Positions 52,417 to 64,000 of a DNA stretch of 64,000 bases are shown in pieces. The stretch lies in assembly GCF_028769735.1 (NCBI RefSeq), contig NC_088179.1, positions 9,267,950 to 9,331,949 of the forward strand. The letters run 5' to 3'. This stretch comes from Zonotrichia leucophrys gambelii. Its lineage: Eukaryota > Chordata > Aves > Passeriformes > Passerellidae. Position numbers and translations under genes: made by a program. The notes beneath the pieces are model-generated. The model had not been told where the DNA came from. It saw only the letters and a list, made by a program, of their open reading frames with translations, and did not search any database. The first letter of the stretch is position 1; each line of letters starts with the position of its first letter.

Positions 52417-54669
52417 AAGCAATAGTTTAAAATATTTGGCTTTTCATTTTTATTTGATAGTTTAAGTTTAGAGACAGGTTACTCACTAGGGATTAGCCAG
52501 AGATTCCTGGGAAGAAAAGTCAAGTCATAGATGTATATTTATAGCATTCCCTAGGCACATTTTTAATCGTACCATTTGTTGGAGGAAATGAATTAATTGC
52601 TTTAATAGTTCAGTATTTGCAAGTCATGCCTCATTGCATCTAATGCCATGAGTGCCATCCTCAACTAAATCCTTAGGATAAGATTTCTCTGAAGAGCAGA
52701 TAAATTTTTGTCTAAGCACCTTTCACAGTTTGGAATGGCAGATGCTCTCTTCAAAGAACCCCCCTTCAAAGATCTCCATTTGCAGAATATCCTCCAATGT
52801 GAGAGGGAGCTATCACACTCTCCATAAAGCTCTCAAAAATCTGCTCAAAAGTAAGCATAATCTTCCTGCTTCCAGACAAAAGCTTTAGTCCCATTAGGAT
52901 GTAAAACCCAGCCCTTACAGAGGAATTCCACAACTTTTTTAAGACCTCTCCCCCTAATATTTTTAAGAAGGCATTTTGTAATTTTAAAAGGTTTCCAAGA
53001 ACAAGTAAGTAAGCAAGTAGTTAATAAAGAAGCCAGTAAGAAACAGTAAAGCTCTTGCTGTGGCACTGAGACCATATTTCTCTCCTTTCATGAAAAAAAG
53101 CTGCCTCCAATATACAAAAAAAGGTCTTATCCTTGTCTGTACAAATCTGCACGGAGAGGTGCACTGGGAGGGAGAAGCTTTTGTTTCTCTTCAGCAGTAC
53201 CTGCTTCTGGGACAGGCTGCAAATGATCCAGAAGGTGCTTCCCAAGTGCTTCCCTGCCCCAGGGGTCACCTGCTTTCCCCAAGACACAGCCTCTCTCCTG
53301 AGCAGCAATCCCACTGACAGGGCCCATGTAAAGGATGAGGAGCTTTGCTACCCCTTCATGCTCCTTTTCCCCTCCCCAGCCCCTGACACAGACATTCAGA
53401 GTGACCCATCCTCTGAAGCAAAGTCCAGCCTTTTCTCACTGGCTCTATGTTCTGTATGAAGACCTCACATGGGTGACTAGAAATTAACACTGTTTTACAG
53501 GGATTTCTCCAGCCCTAAAAGAGGAAAAAAGAATTTGTCCGTTTGTCAGATTCATGTCTGCGTTCTTCACTGGTACAGTTCACAAAGTCCTGTGTCCTAG
53601 CTCATTTCTAAATGATTGCCATGGTGACTTCTAACATTCACCTTACCCCACACCACATGCCTAACCCCTTCTGGACACAACAGCACCTGAATAGAGAAGG
53701 AATTAAATGGAAGCATTGCCAAATGCATCAGGGAGTATAAATATGGGGCAAAATCAGACATTTTCCTCTTTGAAATATGTGTATTCTCTTTCTTTGCCAC
53801 TGCAAAAACACTTTTTATATACCATTGTTTTTTAAACAGAAGAGGTTTAAATTAAAAGGAGACAAGACCATAAAAAGGAACAGTTGAGTTTTACACTTGC
53901 ATTTTCTCTAAGTTTATTTAGAAGTGGAAAGGTGCCTGCAGTCCTCTATCTTGGGTCTCTGCTCCTTTTGCATTTTGAAAGCCATCACAATACCACTGGC
54001 TGGAGTTGCTGCTGTTTCTCCCCTGCAGTCACTCGGAGTGACCTCAGCTGGTGCCAGAGTGGCTGAGAAGCAATTAAAGCACAGAGGGCCTTGTCTTGCT
54101 GGGGAACAAGTAACCTGCCCTGAGCACAGCAGGGAAGTCAAGCAGCCCTTAGAGGGAAGATGGGCCAACATCTCTCAGATCTATGGCCAGCCCTCACAGA
54201 GCTGGCAAGGGAACTGCAGGAAACCAAATAAAATTTACAAAACCAGAAGACAACTGAAAAGAAACACTGCTCAAAGGCAAGACTGAACACATTTGGCATT
54301 TATTTTCTAAACCTGCCAACATCTCTTTTATGGTGCTTTTTCTTTTTCTTTAAAACAAGGTTACACATCTGTCACCTTTTAATTGAGATTTTTGGCACCA
54401 GGGTGGTTGGTGGTTTCAGTGTTTTTCCCGCCTATCGTATATTTTCATCTTCTTTTGCCTCCTTCTCTCTTTCTGTCTCATCCTCCCTTTCATGATGTGC
54501 TTTGGGAAATATATTTGTAGGTACAAGAGTTCCCATAATCTTTTTTTTCCCATTAATATTCTCTACCTCCTCTGTTCTCAGCCAGCTGTGTGCTCTCTTA
54601 GCCCTCATGAAAACATGCGAGGAAAGCAGGAGGATGAACCGCCATTGATTTTATTTTAGAAGGTAGGAT

Positions 54670-55020
54670 TTATCGACGCTGTTCTTGGCTTTCACACAGC
54701 AAGTTTCACAGAGGGCTGGGGAAAGAGGAACGTGGGGAAACACGGAGCTTCAGCCTCGGGCACAAGGGTGTCCCTGGGGCAGCAGGGCCAGTGACAGCGA
54801 CCCTGCAGGGAGCCGGGCAGGGTCCCTTTCCCTCGCACAAGTGACGCCACCAGGAGGAACCTCCCGCGGCAGGATCTTGGTGACCATCGCCGTGTGCCGT
54901 GTTCGGGAAGCAGGGAAAGCAGCCCGAGCGTCAGCCCCGGGGCAGAGAGCAGCCTGCACTTCCTCAGCAGTGCTCCCGATTGAATCCTGCTCTCCGTGAC
55001 CTTATACTTTCTTTGGACGT
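54670..55020. promoter_or_regulatory. CpG-rich patch downstream of the gene
   Basis: Around twenty CpG in ~350 bp (e.g. 'ctcccgcggcagg', 'catcgccgtgtgccgtg', 'cccgagcgtcagccccggg') stand out from the AT-rich surroundings. It could be a promoter of a non-coding or neighbouring transcript, an enhancer or merely a GC-rich patch; no convincing first exon was found. Confidence 0.3.
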
Positions 55021-58000
55021 TAACACCTCTGCAAAGTGGGTGTTAAATGGTGGTGTTAGTGTCTGTAGCGTGGTTTTATGTCCACTTGAGAAGTGTAAAT
55101 GATTCTACAAGGTGCAGGGCAATGGAAAATCAGCGTTCCCCAGGCTCCAGCTGGCTGGGGAAATTCAAATTAACTCCTGTGGAATCCAGCTCCTACCAAA
55201 GAGCTCTATTCTTTCCCAGGTTGTCCAGGGTTTTTTTACTGTTCTTGTAAACACAACAACTGAATGGCTGGTGTGTTTATTTATTAAGTTTAGAGAGGCT
55301 AAGTTGTCCTTGGCCAAGCAGGCAAAGACATTAAATTTCTGCCTGGCTTTTACGCTCGTTTGAGAATTTTGTCTCGGTTTCTGCTGAACTATGTGGCCCA
55401 TCCAAGAAGCCCACACCTTCTTTCCCTGGCTCTTACTCAGTGTGTGGGATGTGGTGGCACATGTTGTAGATGGAATCAGCTGACAGGATGAGTTATTCCC
55501 TGGGGTAAGTGTTTCAATGACTAGGCACTATCTGAGAGTGTTCCTTCCTCCTCTGAACTATGTCGCTTACAATTTCCATACTCACCATGGGTAAGGCTTC
55601 TCCCCCAGGCTTTGGCCATCTCTGTCCCTGGCCATGGTGACAGAACATCTGGCCTAGCTTCCTAAAAGGCATCTAATTTGGTGGTACATCCAAATAAGAG
55701 GAAAAATTTTGAAATTAACTAGGATCCAACATATTCAGGGTACTCAAGGTTGCAAGCAATGTCATTGGCCTCAATAAAAACCAGACGTCTACTCTTTGTG
55801 CAGCAGCAATCAGCAGGGGAAAACCTGCAGTACTGCACACAGTATCTATGGCTGAAAGAAATGCTAAAAGCCCTTCATAATAGCAGGGTTTGAAATGAAC
55901 TAAGTAAGATGTCTGATTCTTATTTTTATTTTTGCCAAATTTTAATATTCCTTGATTTTCCATCTGTTTCATGAATTCAAGCACAAATAATCTCTTGAAA
56001 ATCAGTACCAGAAGAAATTTTCAATTCTGACAAGTTTGAATCCAATAGAAAAGCAAATTTGAGTTCATGCTTTGTTTACTTCCCTAAGAAAGTTTTCTTA
56101 CTGCCTATTTAATTTCCACAGAGAAACTATTGCTTATGTTAACAGGATTCTAAAACATATAAATCACCTTTCAGTCCTTCTCTCTCTGAGAAAGAATGAA
56201 TACATAGTGCTTTAAACTCAGGTTTTTCTTTCTCAGTATGTCCACAAGATAAATGAGACATCTGCCAAGTGAGGTTAGTGGGTTTAAGGAAGTGAAAGAT
56301 TGTTGAGTCTCAGTGTGGTGAAATATAGCACTTAATGTACATATTTTGCTAGTTCAAGGCATGTTTTAGGGAAGTTTTATACTTTTTCCATGACAAATTA
56401 TTAGGAAATTGGAAAAAATGCTGACTTTGGATTTTTGCTTGTGTCAAAGTTCTTTGTCCTTCAAACTTTATCTTGACTGAAGAACACTAGATAATACAGT
56501 CAAGAAGAATAATTCGTGGTACATTTACTGCTGTTGTAGCTTAGGCAAATAGACTCTTAGTATTACTCTGGACCAAAAATACTTTATACACCTTTGATTT
56601 ATCTTTGGGTAGACTGTTAGTGGCTCTCTGATACCGTCAAAGGTAAATCAAAGCTTTAATGAAAGATCGGTGTCAACCTATCCCCCTATTTCAGAGAACA
56701 TTTAAAAATTCTGGAGACCTCAACCTCCATTAATTAATTTAGTTCCATTTTCTACAGTGCGCACCTTACAGATGCTCTCCACATTCCTGCTATTAGCTAG
56801 TTTGCTGTGGGTCTTTTGTGCTGGGATTTGGGGTTGTAAGTCTTGTTTTTATTCTCCTGAGACTCTCCTGTAAACCTTTGAAGTAAAGGATAAATTAGGT
56901 TTCTGTGACAAGGAATGGGCATATCACACATCTATTTATGTATGTATGTACACCTTGAAACCAAAATGGGTGCCTGGTTCCAATTGCTCCTATAGAAGAA
57001 CAAGAAAACAGGGTCGTGTGCCAATTTGGCATTCAGGGCCTTCACATTAAGGAAGTCTCATACTATGTTATGACAGCTCCAGCTTGGAATCCCAATCTGA
57101 AGATGTCATTTACTTTGCTGTAGATTTTGGCACTTATTTACTTAGACATGTGACTAACTTTCCTCTAGAGAGTTCAAGAAATGACATTACATGCTCCCAC
57201 AGAATTCAAACAGCAGTAGCTTTAGCTTAACAAATTATTATTGTTTTAAAAGAAAATAGTTTTCAATGTCACAGTTGTCAAGTGCTATTTGATGGATGTA
57301 ATTCTGCAATGAAATGTGAAACTTTAAGATGGTGTCTTCTTTTAAAAACTCTTCTGAGGGGCATTAAGCTCTAGTGTATCTAATTAATGCTTTAAATATT
57401 CTTTCCTATCAGTCAATCTTTATCTATATCTGTGCTGCCTTGTTACCCAGTATGAGCTGCTCATTGAAATCGATTGTTCCTGGTCTTTTCAACCGTTGAT
57501 TGTTCTTTCATGGCTGAACACTTTAAAATAACAATATTGATTTTTCTTACATTATAGCCCTCCTCATAAGTCCTAACTAGAGACTGTCACTGTTTCCACA
57601 GAACAGGTGGAGACACTTAACAGTTCTGAATTCAGAGTGAAAAAGGTATGCTTAGTGCAGTATTCGTCCAAGCATGGATCTTAAAACAGTCAGCCCAAGG
57701 ATTCTATATTAAACCTGTGCTTTAGTTTATTTTTATTTTAAATTGGTGAAAATATTTACTTGTAAATGTGAAATAGTGTGACACAGATCCTAGAATGTGC
57801 TAAATGGAATATCTTGTGTCCTCACAAGCCGCCAGTTTCCCGAGTTTCCGAATTTCATGGGATCAGAGTAGGACTACAGAATAATTTCTGTCCTCTCTTC
57901 TGCTCAGCATGTGGAGAGTGTAGGAATCAACTTCATCTCTTGGACCTCTGGTGGCCCAGAGCACTCACTGTGTGCTTGAAGGTGACTTTCAGGCTGGTAC

Positions 58001-59579
58001 TCTCTGATGGCTGTGCAGGGAAGGATGTTCACATCTGTCTGGGCTGGCAGGATTAGCAGTAGCACAGCAAATTGTGGTCTCATATTACTGCAACACTCAG
58101 GCCTAGCTTTGGGGAAAACATTAATTGGATCACTTTCCATTTTCCCAGGAGAAAGAGGAAGAAACTTTTTTGTGTATTATAAATGATAGGACATATCAGG
58201 AAGATAAATGCAAAGAACAGGAAGTACAGAGAGACTTTGATTTTAATAGAAAAAGATGTTACAATTCTTGTTTTCACTAAAAATATGAAGGCATTTTTGA
58301 ATGTTGGAGTGCCCTAGTATTAATTTTGCAAGTGGAATGTCTTTTTTTTCCATTTTGACATGGATTTTTACCATTAAGCAAGTTTAGCATATTAATAAAA
58401 ACCTCAAGGAAAAAAAAATCACCATTTTTGGTGCTGTTACTTAAGTTTAGGACCTTGGAATAGGAAACACTAGAAACTTTGTTTCTTTTGGAAACAAGTT
58501 GAAAAATGATTACATGATCCACAAAACAAAAATATCTGATAGGATTTTGAAGCAGCAATCCATGACATTCGACCATAAACACCAGGACAGCCACAGTGTG
58601 GCCTTTCAGAAGAGCTGCCTGTGGGCATAGTGTCAAGGACAACATGTATATCAAGAAAACCCTAAAACAAGCCCTCAGATTCATGAGAAGTGGTTATCTC
58701 TGTGACCACACAAAATGATCTGACTAAAAACTGAGGCAGGAAAAAAAAACTGTGTGTCATGGCCTGTTCTGTAAGGCTGAAATTATTTTTCTTCAAGAGA
58801 AAGCTCTGTTGCTTTGGACTTTGCTGGTGATTTGAATTGTTACCTGCACCCCTCCTGTTCTGCTTTTACTCACCATATCATGGGAAACTTAATTTTTGAG
58901 GTGATTAACAGGAATATTTAGAAAAGGACAAAATCAGTAGAAGAAAAGGTGATGCAGCAATTTGAACCACCATGGAAGAGAGAAGACATGATACTGAGAA
59001 GTTTATAGCCTGACCCAAAAAATGTGAAATAATGAACAGACTAAATATGCTTTAGTAAAGGAAGTAAAACTAGAAGGGAGAAAATAAACATTTACTACTG
59101 TTGTACTTAATGGAGTACAGGAAAACAGCCAAAGACATTGTTAAAGTTTAAGGCTGACCCAAGGATATTCAGAATAATTAGTAAAAAATTAAACCCAGTA
59201 GGGATTAACTAAGTGAGAAAGAATTTTTGGGTGTTTTTAGCCCCTCCATCACTCACATTGGTGCCATGGGCCTTGTGAAACTGTACTCAAGATTGTGATA
59301 TTGTGGAGTTAAGGGATAGTGTGGATACAAATATTTTTAATCTGAAAACAATATAGAGTTTTGGGAAAGTTTTTTCTGGTTTTGGAAACTTGGTCCATTA
59401 TTGCCAGTGCAAACATGGTGCAGGGGATGATTGCACAAGGGCAATGGTGTTAACACACAGGATGAGACATGATCTCTGGGTCTTGGGTCCCAGACAGAGA
59501 CATTTTGCATAAGATGCTGCTCACTCTCTTCAGAGGGTTGGGAATGGTTGTGGGAGATGCCAGGTTGTGTCCCAGCTGT

Positions 59580-59710
59580 TAGGATGGAGCTGTTGTGTGA
59601 GGCTGTGCCGTGGTCACGGCGGTGCAGGGCACTGTCAGACGCTCCCCTCACGGGCTCGCCTCAGAGGGAACGGCCTCGGCCGTCACACAGGGGACACACG
59701 GCCTGCAGGC
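59580..59710. promoter_or_regulatory. Small CpG-rich patch
   Basis: CpG-dense segment with GTGGTCACGGCGGTG and ACGGCCTCGGCCGTC, the latter containing a GGCCTCGGCC near-palindrome. It has no associated gene model. Confidence 0.25.
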
Positions 59711-59965
59711 TGAGCAGCAAAGAACACTGAGAAAACATCAAAATCAAGGGTTAGCTCTGGGAAAAGGTTCCTTTGAGATCCAGGGAAGGCTTCTTAGCAT
59801 CATCTGAGAAAGTCTTTAACCCTTTGTCTTGACAGTTGTTCTCCAAGCTAACAGGGTACCGTGGAATACAAACATCAGTTTCCGGAGAGGCCTCACGACT
59901 TCAGCCTGTATTTTCTGCCAACTGTGACTCTCTGGCCCTTCTTTCTAAAGGGGTAAACTTACATT

Positions 59966-59982
59966 TTTTTTTTTTTTTTTTT
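59966..59982. repeat. Poly(T) run (17 T)
   Basis: Followed on the right by a GC-rich, repeat-like block (60060-60290). On the minus strand this is a GC-rich body ending in poly(A), the layout of a retroposed copy, but I do not recognise the body. Confidence 0.5.
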
Positions 59983-62900
59983 AATTTCAACATTATGCAC
60001 TGTGGCAAGGCCTTTGGCCATGAGCAGATTTTGGGTGAGAGCTTTGGTCAGATTGATTTTGGGCAGGGTACTGAGGTAGGCCTGGAAATGGCCATTGGCC
60101 CTGGGCTGCCACCATCAAATCAAACTCCCTGCACACCTGTGACAGCAGCAGCAGCACAGGAGCCTGGCACAGGGACAGGAGCTGAGGCTGGGTGGCTGCT
60201 GCAGGCACTGGCCAAAGGACCTTTGTGCTCACTGAAGCTGGACCAGGGTGGCAGCAAGTGTGGTGCTGGTGGGCAGATGCTCATGAGCACTTGCACGGTA
60301 ATCTCTGAAATACCCTGGATTTAATTTTTGCGTCAGGCTGCTTGCTTCTGCAGAGAACAGTTTATGGTGGAGTTTTGTGTTTATAGAGAACTGTTAGGCT
60401 GCCCTTTAAAGTGTTTAAATAATATTGTATCAACATGGTGCAGACTGATACGTATCTTAGCAACTGTGTCAAGTTCACGATGGGCTAAAAATCCAAATGG
60501 GAATCAAACAATCTGGAGCCTTAAAGCTTAGAAAGCTGAGAATAAGGAAGAAATTACTAGAGAAAATTTTGGACCCAACCAAGGCAGCCCTTCATCTTAA
60601 CACCATGCTCATTGTAGTTAGCAAGTACCTTAAAACTATAATTAAAAAGCAATATGCACACAGTATCTCAAAAAATTGTAACAAAAAATTACATTTTATG
60701 GCAAGAAAAAAATTTGAAGTAACAAAAGTGCAATTGAAGTTCAAAAGGAGTGAAGTCTATAACAAAGAAAAATACTGCTGGTTTTATTTACATTTTACAT
60801 GCCCATTGCTTCTTAAGTCTGGAAAACTCTGTATTTAAATATCAGGTTGAATGCTGTAGATTTACTCCAAGTGTATGTGAATGAGAATATGGAAGAAGGT
60901 CCTGCTGTAAACATGAGCAAACACTCATCACCCACTGTGCTATTGCAAAAAGTCATGCAGAAACCAGCATTACAGGGAGTTTACAGGCCTCTGGGTCTGA
61001 GACAGGTTAAGTGTGTCATAAATTGTCCCAGAACTATCAACAGTCACTTGGCATCACATTCCAATGATCTACATTCATGGTCACCCCATTTATTGTGTGA
61101 CTATCTCAAGTAATTCCTGAACATACTGTGTGAGCAATTATTTTTGACTTGAACAGACTGAATTGGTCCTGTCTGCAGTACCTGAGCTGGGTCTGCAATG
61201 CCCCTTACCTTAGAGAATGAAGTTTCTTCCACAAAGCAAATTTCAGCTTCAAAATGCATCATGTAAGAGTTGTTCAGATTTTCCAAGTACACATTTATCC
61301 AGAGATCTGTTGCTCAATTGATGATTTGTATGAAGCTGATATTTAAAGGCATTGTTAGCTAAGCCTTCTATGTACCTTGAGGATCATTATGGAGAGGATA
61401 AGGAGAGTTTCTAGTTATCAGGAACACCTCTCTGCCAGAATTCTTACAAGGCAGCACTGGACTTCTTCTGTTCATGTTTTTCCTCTTCTAAAACAGATCT
61501 AAGAGAGAATGAAGGAATACTAATGGCCCAAACCAACACTGACACAAAGCTTGTTTTAGGTGTTAATGGTTATGGCCTTGTAGTTCTTGAATGTGCTGGA
61601 CAAATCACTGCAGTGAATGCCAGAGAGTCTCAAAAAATATTCTGGGCCCCTGAGGTTCCAGCCAGGTTTTGGGAAGGGATGCACTGTGTGAGAACAAAGC
61701 CTTGGTTTGGCACATGGAGATTAAAGGATCAGTTTGGTAAGATGGAGCAAGAAGGCAGTTATTAAAGTTAAAAGGATCTTGAACTTGATTCACCACGTGA
61801 TGTGAGGAGGGCGCAAGGGGTTTATGTGGCTATGCTGCTGCTTGTACCGTGTGAACCTCTGAAGAGTGGAGGTCCCATCTAATCTTAAATTACTTTGTCC
61901 TTCCCCGTTCTTGTGTCATGCCCGAGATGTGAGATTTCACTGACTCTGTGCTCAGTAACTGAATCTGCCAGCTGATGGCTTGAACCTTTCCCAGGAATCA
62001 CAAGGGACAATCAAAACATCTCTGCATTTTAAGACACTGAGAGCATTTCACCATATGAACTTGAGGATTTTTTTTACTATCCCTATGTACTGGGGTATTG
62101 GAAGAAGCATTAGAGATGGGAAACACTAACTTAGAAAAAAGAGGAAACTTATTTTTAAGACTTCTTCCTTTGGAAGAGGATAGATTTATTAAAAATGTAA
62201 ATTTTGAAGATCTGAATAGAAAAGCAGTGGAGTGATTTCTCAAGAGCTAATAATCTGTTCCCAGGAAATATTTTAAAATAATTTACTGTGAAATCGATTT
62301 CATCAGATGATAAAATCATATGGGTCTCTTCTGTCATGGAAATTCTTTGAAATGAAATGCCTTTTTGGGTGAAATAACCTATTTTTCCATGCAAAAAATA
62401 TGGTTTTGCAGGAAAGAAAATATTTCTCCCTCAGGAAAACTTTGTCTGAAGAGGGAAAATGAAACTGAGAAGCTCTTTTCCTGTGAATATCTTACAGGGG
62501 GATGAAGCTGCTGAGTACTCTGCAGTCTCACTGCCATTGAAGTGTCAGCTAAGGGAGGCAAAAATTTCTGGGAGCTTGGATTCCTTCTGTCAGCCCAGGC
62601 TGTGTTCAGGTCAATTTTATTCCTGTGAAATTCCCAAGATCCTTTCATGTAGACAGCAGGATAATTCATTATTGTCCTTCCAAAACAGTGAATTTTTTTT
62701 TCTAGAGTTCCTTGTCAATAAAGGAGAAAACGCCACATTTCTAAGTTTTTGACCCCTCCAAGAAGGAAGAAATCTTTCAAAACTCTCTACTCTTTTGAAG
62801 GAATGGATGTTATTTTCTCAGCTATTCTACTGAAGATATTCACTGGATTTTTGCCCAACGTCCCATGGGGATTTTGAAGCAGCACACAGGGAGTGTTTTG

Positions 62901-64000
62901 TCATGAGATGGAGTGTTGTGCTTGGTGCAGGTGCAGCTCTGAGTTTCCAGTGGCCCTGGACACAGGATTGTCAATGGTTCAGGATGAAGGATTCTGCCTA
63001 CAAGGGCTCTAATCTCTACTGGAACATCACAATCAGTATTGTATTCAAATCTGACAGCTGTCTAGTGAAACCACTTTTGTTAACCAATCCCTGTTTTTTC
63101 CACTTGTTCTCCCCTGCTTATCTTTCCTCTGGTTTATCTTCCCTTGACTTCTGTCACCTTTCTCATTATGTATCATCCCCCTACTTTTCTTTCCATAGAA
63201 ATTTCCGTCTCAGAGGTGGGAGGACAAGAAATTTGTTATATTCAATCCCATTTCCTCCTGATAACAATACTTTTAACATTCATTATATCTAAAGATTCTG
63301 TCAAGATATAAGAGAAAAAAAGAACTAGACAGTGACCATCCCATCTGGTACATTAAAAATAATTAAATTAAATGGAAGAACCTGAATGTTTCTGCCAATG
63401 ATAGTTACAACAACAGCATGCACCATCTTAATAACAATGCTCTTCTCTCCATGAATGGCAAGGTATTAATATAAATATGTGTACTTTTTTAAAATCTAAA
63501 ATACTTTGATTGCAGGGCCTTGATCCTTTTCGGTCTTTTTGATTTTCTCCCTATTCTGGGATTCATTTTATTGATTCACTGGAACTGATGCTTACCTGAT
63601 ACTTTCCAAATGAATAATAAGTCCTTGGACCTCAAATAACAGCTCAAACTTTGCTTGAGAAATTCAGGAAAAATCATGGCACTTACACATTTGTCTAAGT
63701 CTGCCTGCTCTCCTGACCAGCAGGTATGAGCTTGATCTGCCTGCAATTTTAAATGAAAATTTTTAGTGATTGAGTAAAATAATGATTTCCTGAGCAGTAT
63801 TTCTATTTCAGTAGAGTTTATTGGTATTTTGTAGCAATAACTTTTTCCATCAGGAGAAAAAGGAAACACATCTATTTCCATCCAGGTTGTACAAGACGAC
63901 CTGTGTAGCTGACAATCCTTTATTCTGCTTTTAGACACTTTTAGAGAGACTATTGCAGTTTATGTAGCCCATGATGCACTAAGGTGACATCCAGAGCTTG

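Larger units (their letters stand above)
48664..52435 (+). other. 3'UTR of the terminal exon
   Basis: About 3.8 kb of non-coding, largely unique sequence runs from the stop to a terminal AATAAA at 52411-52416. Upstream AATAAA copies at 49601-49606, 50334-50339 and 52035-52040 allow shorter 3' ends. It contains five Pumilio-type TGTANATA motifs, TA/TG microsatellites, a CpG-rich patch (49510-49580) and a MIR-like fossil (51374-51505). A long 3'UTR with several signals is typical of neuronally expressed vertebrate genes. The extent is inferred from composition and signals; an unseen 3'UTR intron cannot be excluded. Confidence 0.65.
52436..64000. other. Downstream intergenic DNA, no gene recognised
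   Basis: About 11.6 kb of mainly AT-rich, unique-looking sequence. No open frame has both splice context and a recognisable motif. No CR1 copy was spotted here. It contains CpG-rich patches at 54670-55020 and 59580-59710, a poly(T) run at 59966-59982, a GC-rich block at 60060-60290 and a pair of SOX-type words near 57472-57505. If the gene is NCKAP5, the next gene in the mammalian order would be LYPD1, but nothing of it is visible here. Confidence 0.7.

Noticed and set aside
59836..60324. 162-codon plus-strand open frame
   Set aside because: It runs through a poly(T) tract (a Phe run) and a GC-rich low-complexity block, so it appears to be an artefact of composition.
60497..60838. Lys-rich 113-codon open frame
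   Set aside because: It reflects A-rich sequence; no family recognised and no upstream context.

Overview
This window looks like nuclear DNA of an amniote, most likely a bird. Coding sequence is sparse, introns are long and AT-rich, and the recognisable interspersed repeats are mostly CR1 LINE fragments (both orientations), the dominant repeat of avian and reptilian genomes. One ancient MIR-like SINE fossil is also visible. There are no operons, no CRISPR array, and no rRNA or tRNA gene that I can recognise.

One gene explains the coding content. Three plus-strand exons (1-165, 25060-25163, 48436-48663) have consensus splice sites and join in a single reading frame across introns of about 24.9 kb and 23.3 kb. 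They encode the last 164 residues of a larger Ser/Arg/Pro-rich protein ending in ...VFWDTAI. From memory of the family I read this as the C-terminus of NCKAP5 (Nck-associated protein 5, a coiled-coil and microtubule-associated protein), with about 0.55-0.6 confidence in the name. Confidence in the exon structure itself is high. The tail carries a PPPY motif (WW-domain ligand type) and a C-terminal D-T-A-I that fits a class I PDZ ligand.

Layout: 1-165 is the partial upstream coding exon. 166-25059 is an intron with four CR1 fragments, several perfect hairpins and poly(T) runs. 25060-25163 is a CpG-dense coding exon. 25164-25840 is a probable alternative terminal exon: read-through gives nine codons including a stop, then a 3'UTR-like stretch ending in AATAAA and a run of 25 A. 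25164-48435 is the second intron, with a longer CR1 ORF2/3' end copy near 28.4-29.1 kb, an enhancer-like octamer/SOX block near 31.4 kb and a CpG island near 46.2-46.5 kb followed by a good orphan splice donor. 48436-48663 is the terminal coding exon. 48664 to about 52435 is a 3.8 kb 3'UTR with several AATAAA signals, five Pumilio-type motifs, TA/TG microsatellites and the MIR-like fossil. 52436-64000 is downstream intergenic DNA with two CpG-rich patches and no recognisable gene.

The observations most worth following up are the alternative poly(A) isoform at 25.2-25.8 kb, the intronic CpG island with an orphan donor, the unusually perfect intronic hairpins at 9.06 kb and 16.01 kb, and the MIR fossil inside the 3'UTR. 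I did not find a convincing wholly new biological system. The best candidates for new biology are regulatory: isoform choice and possible conserved non-coding elements.
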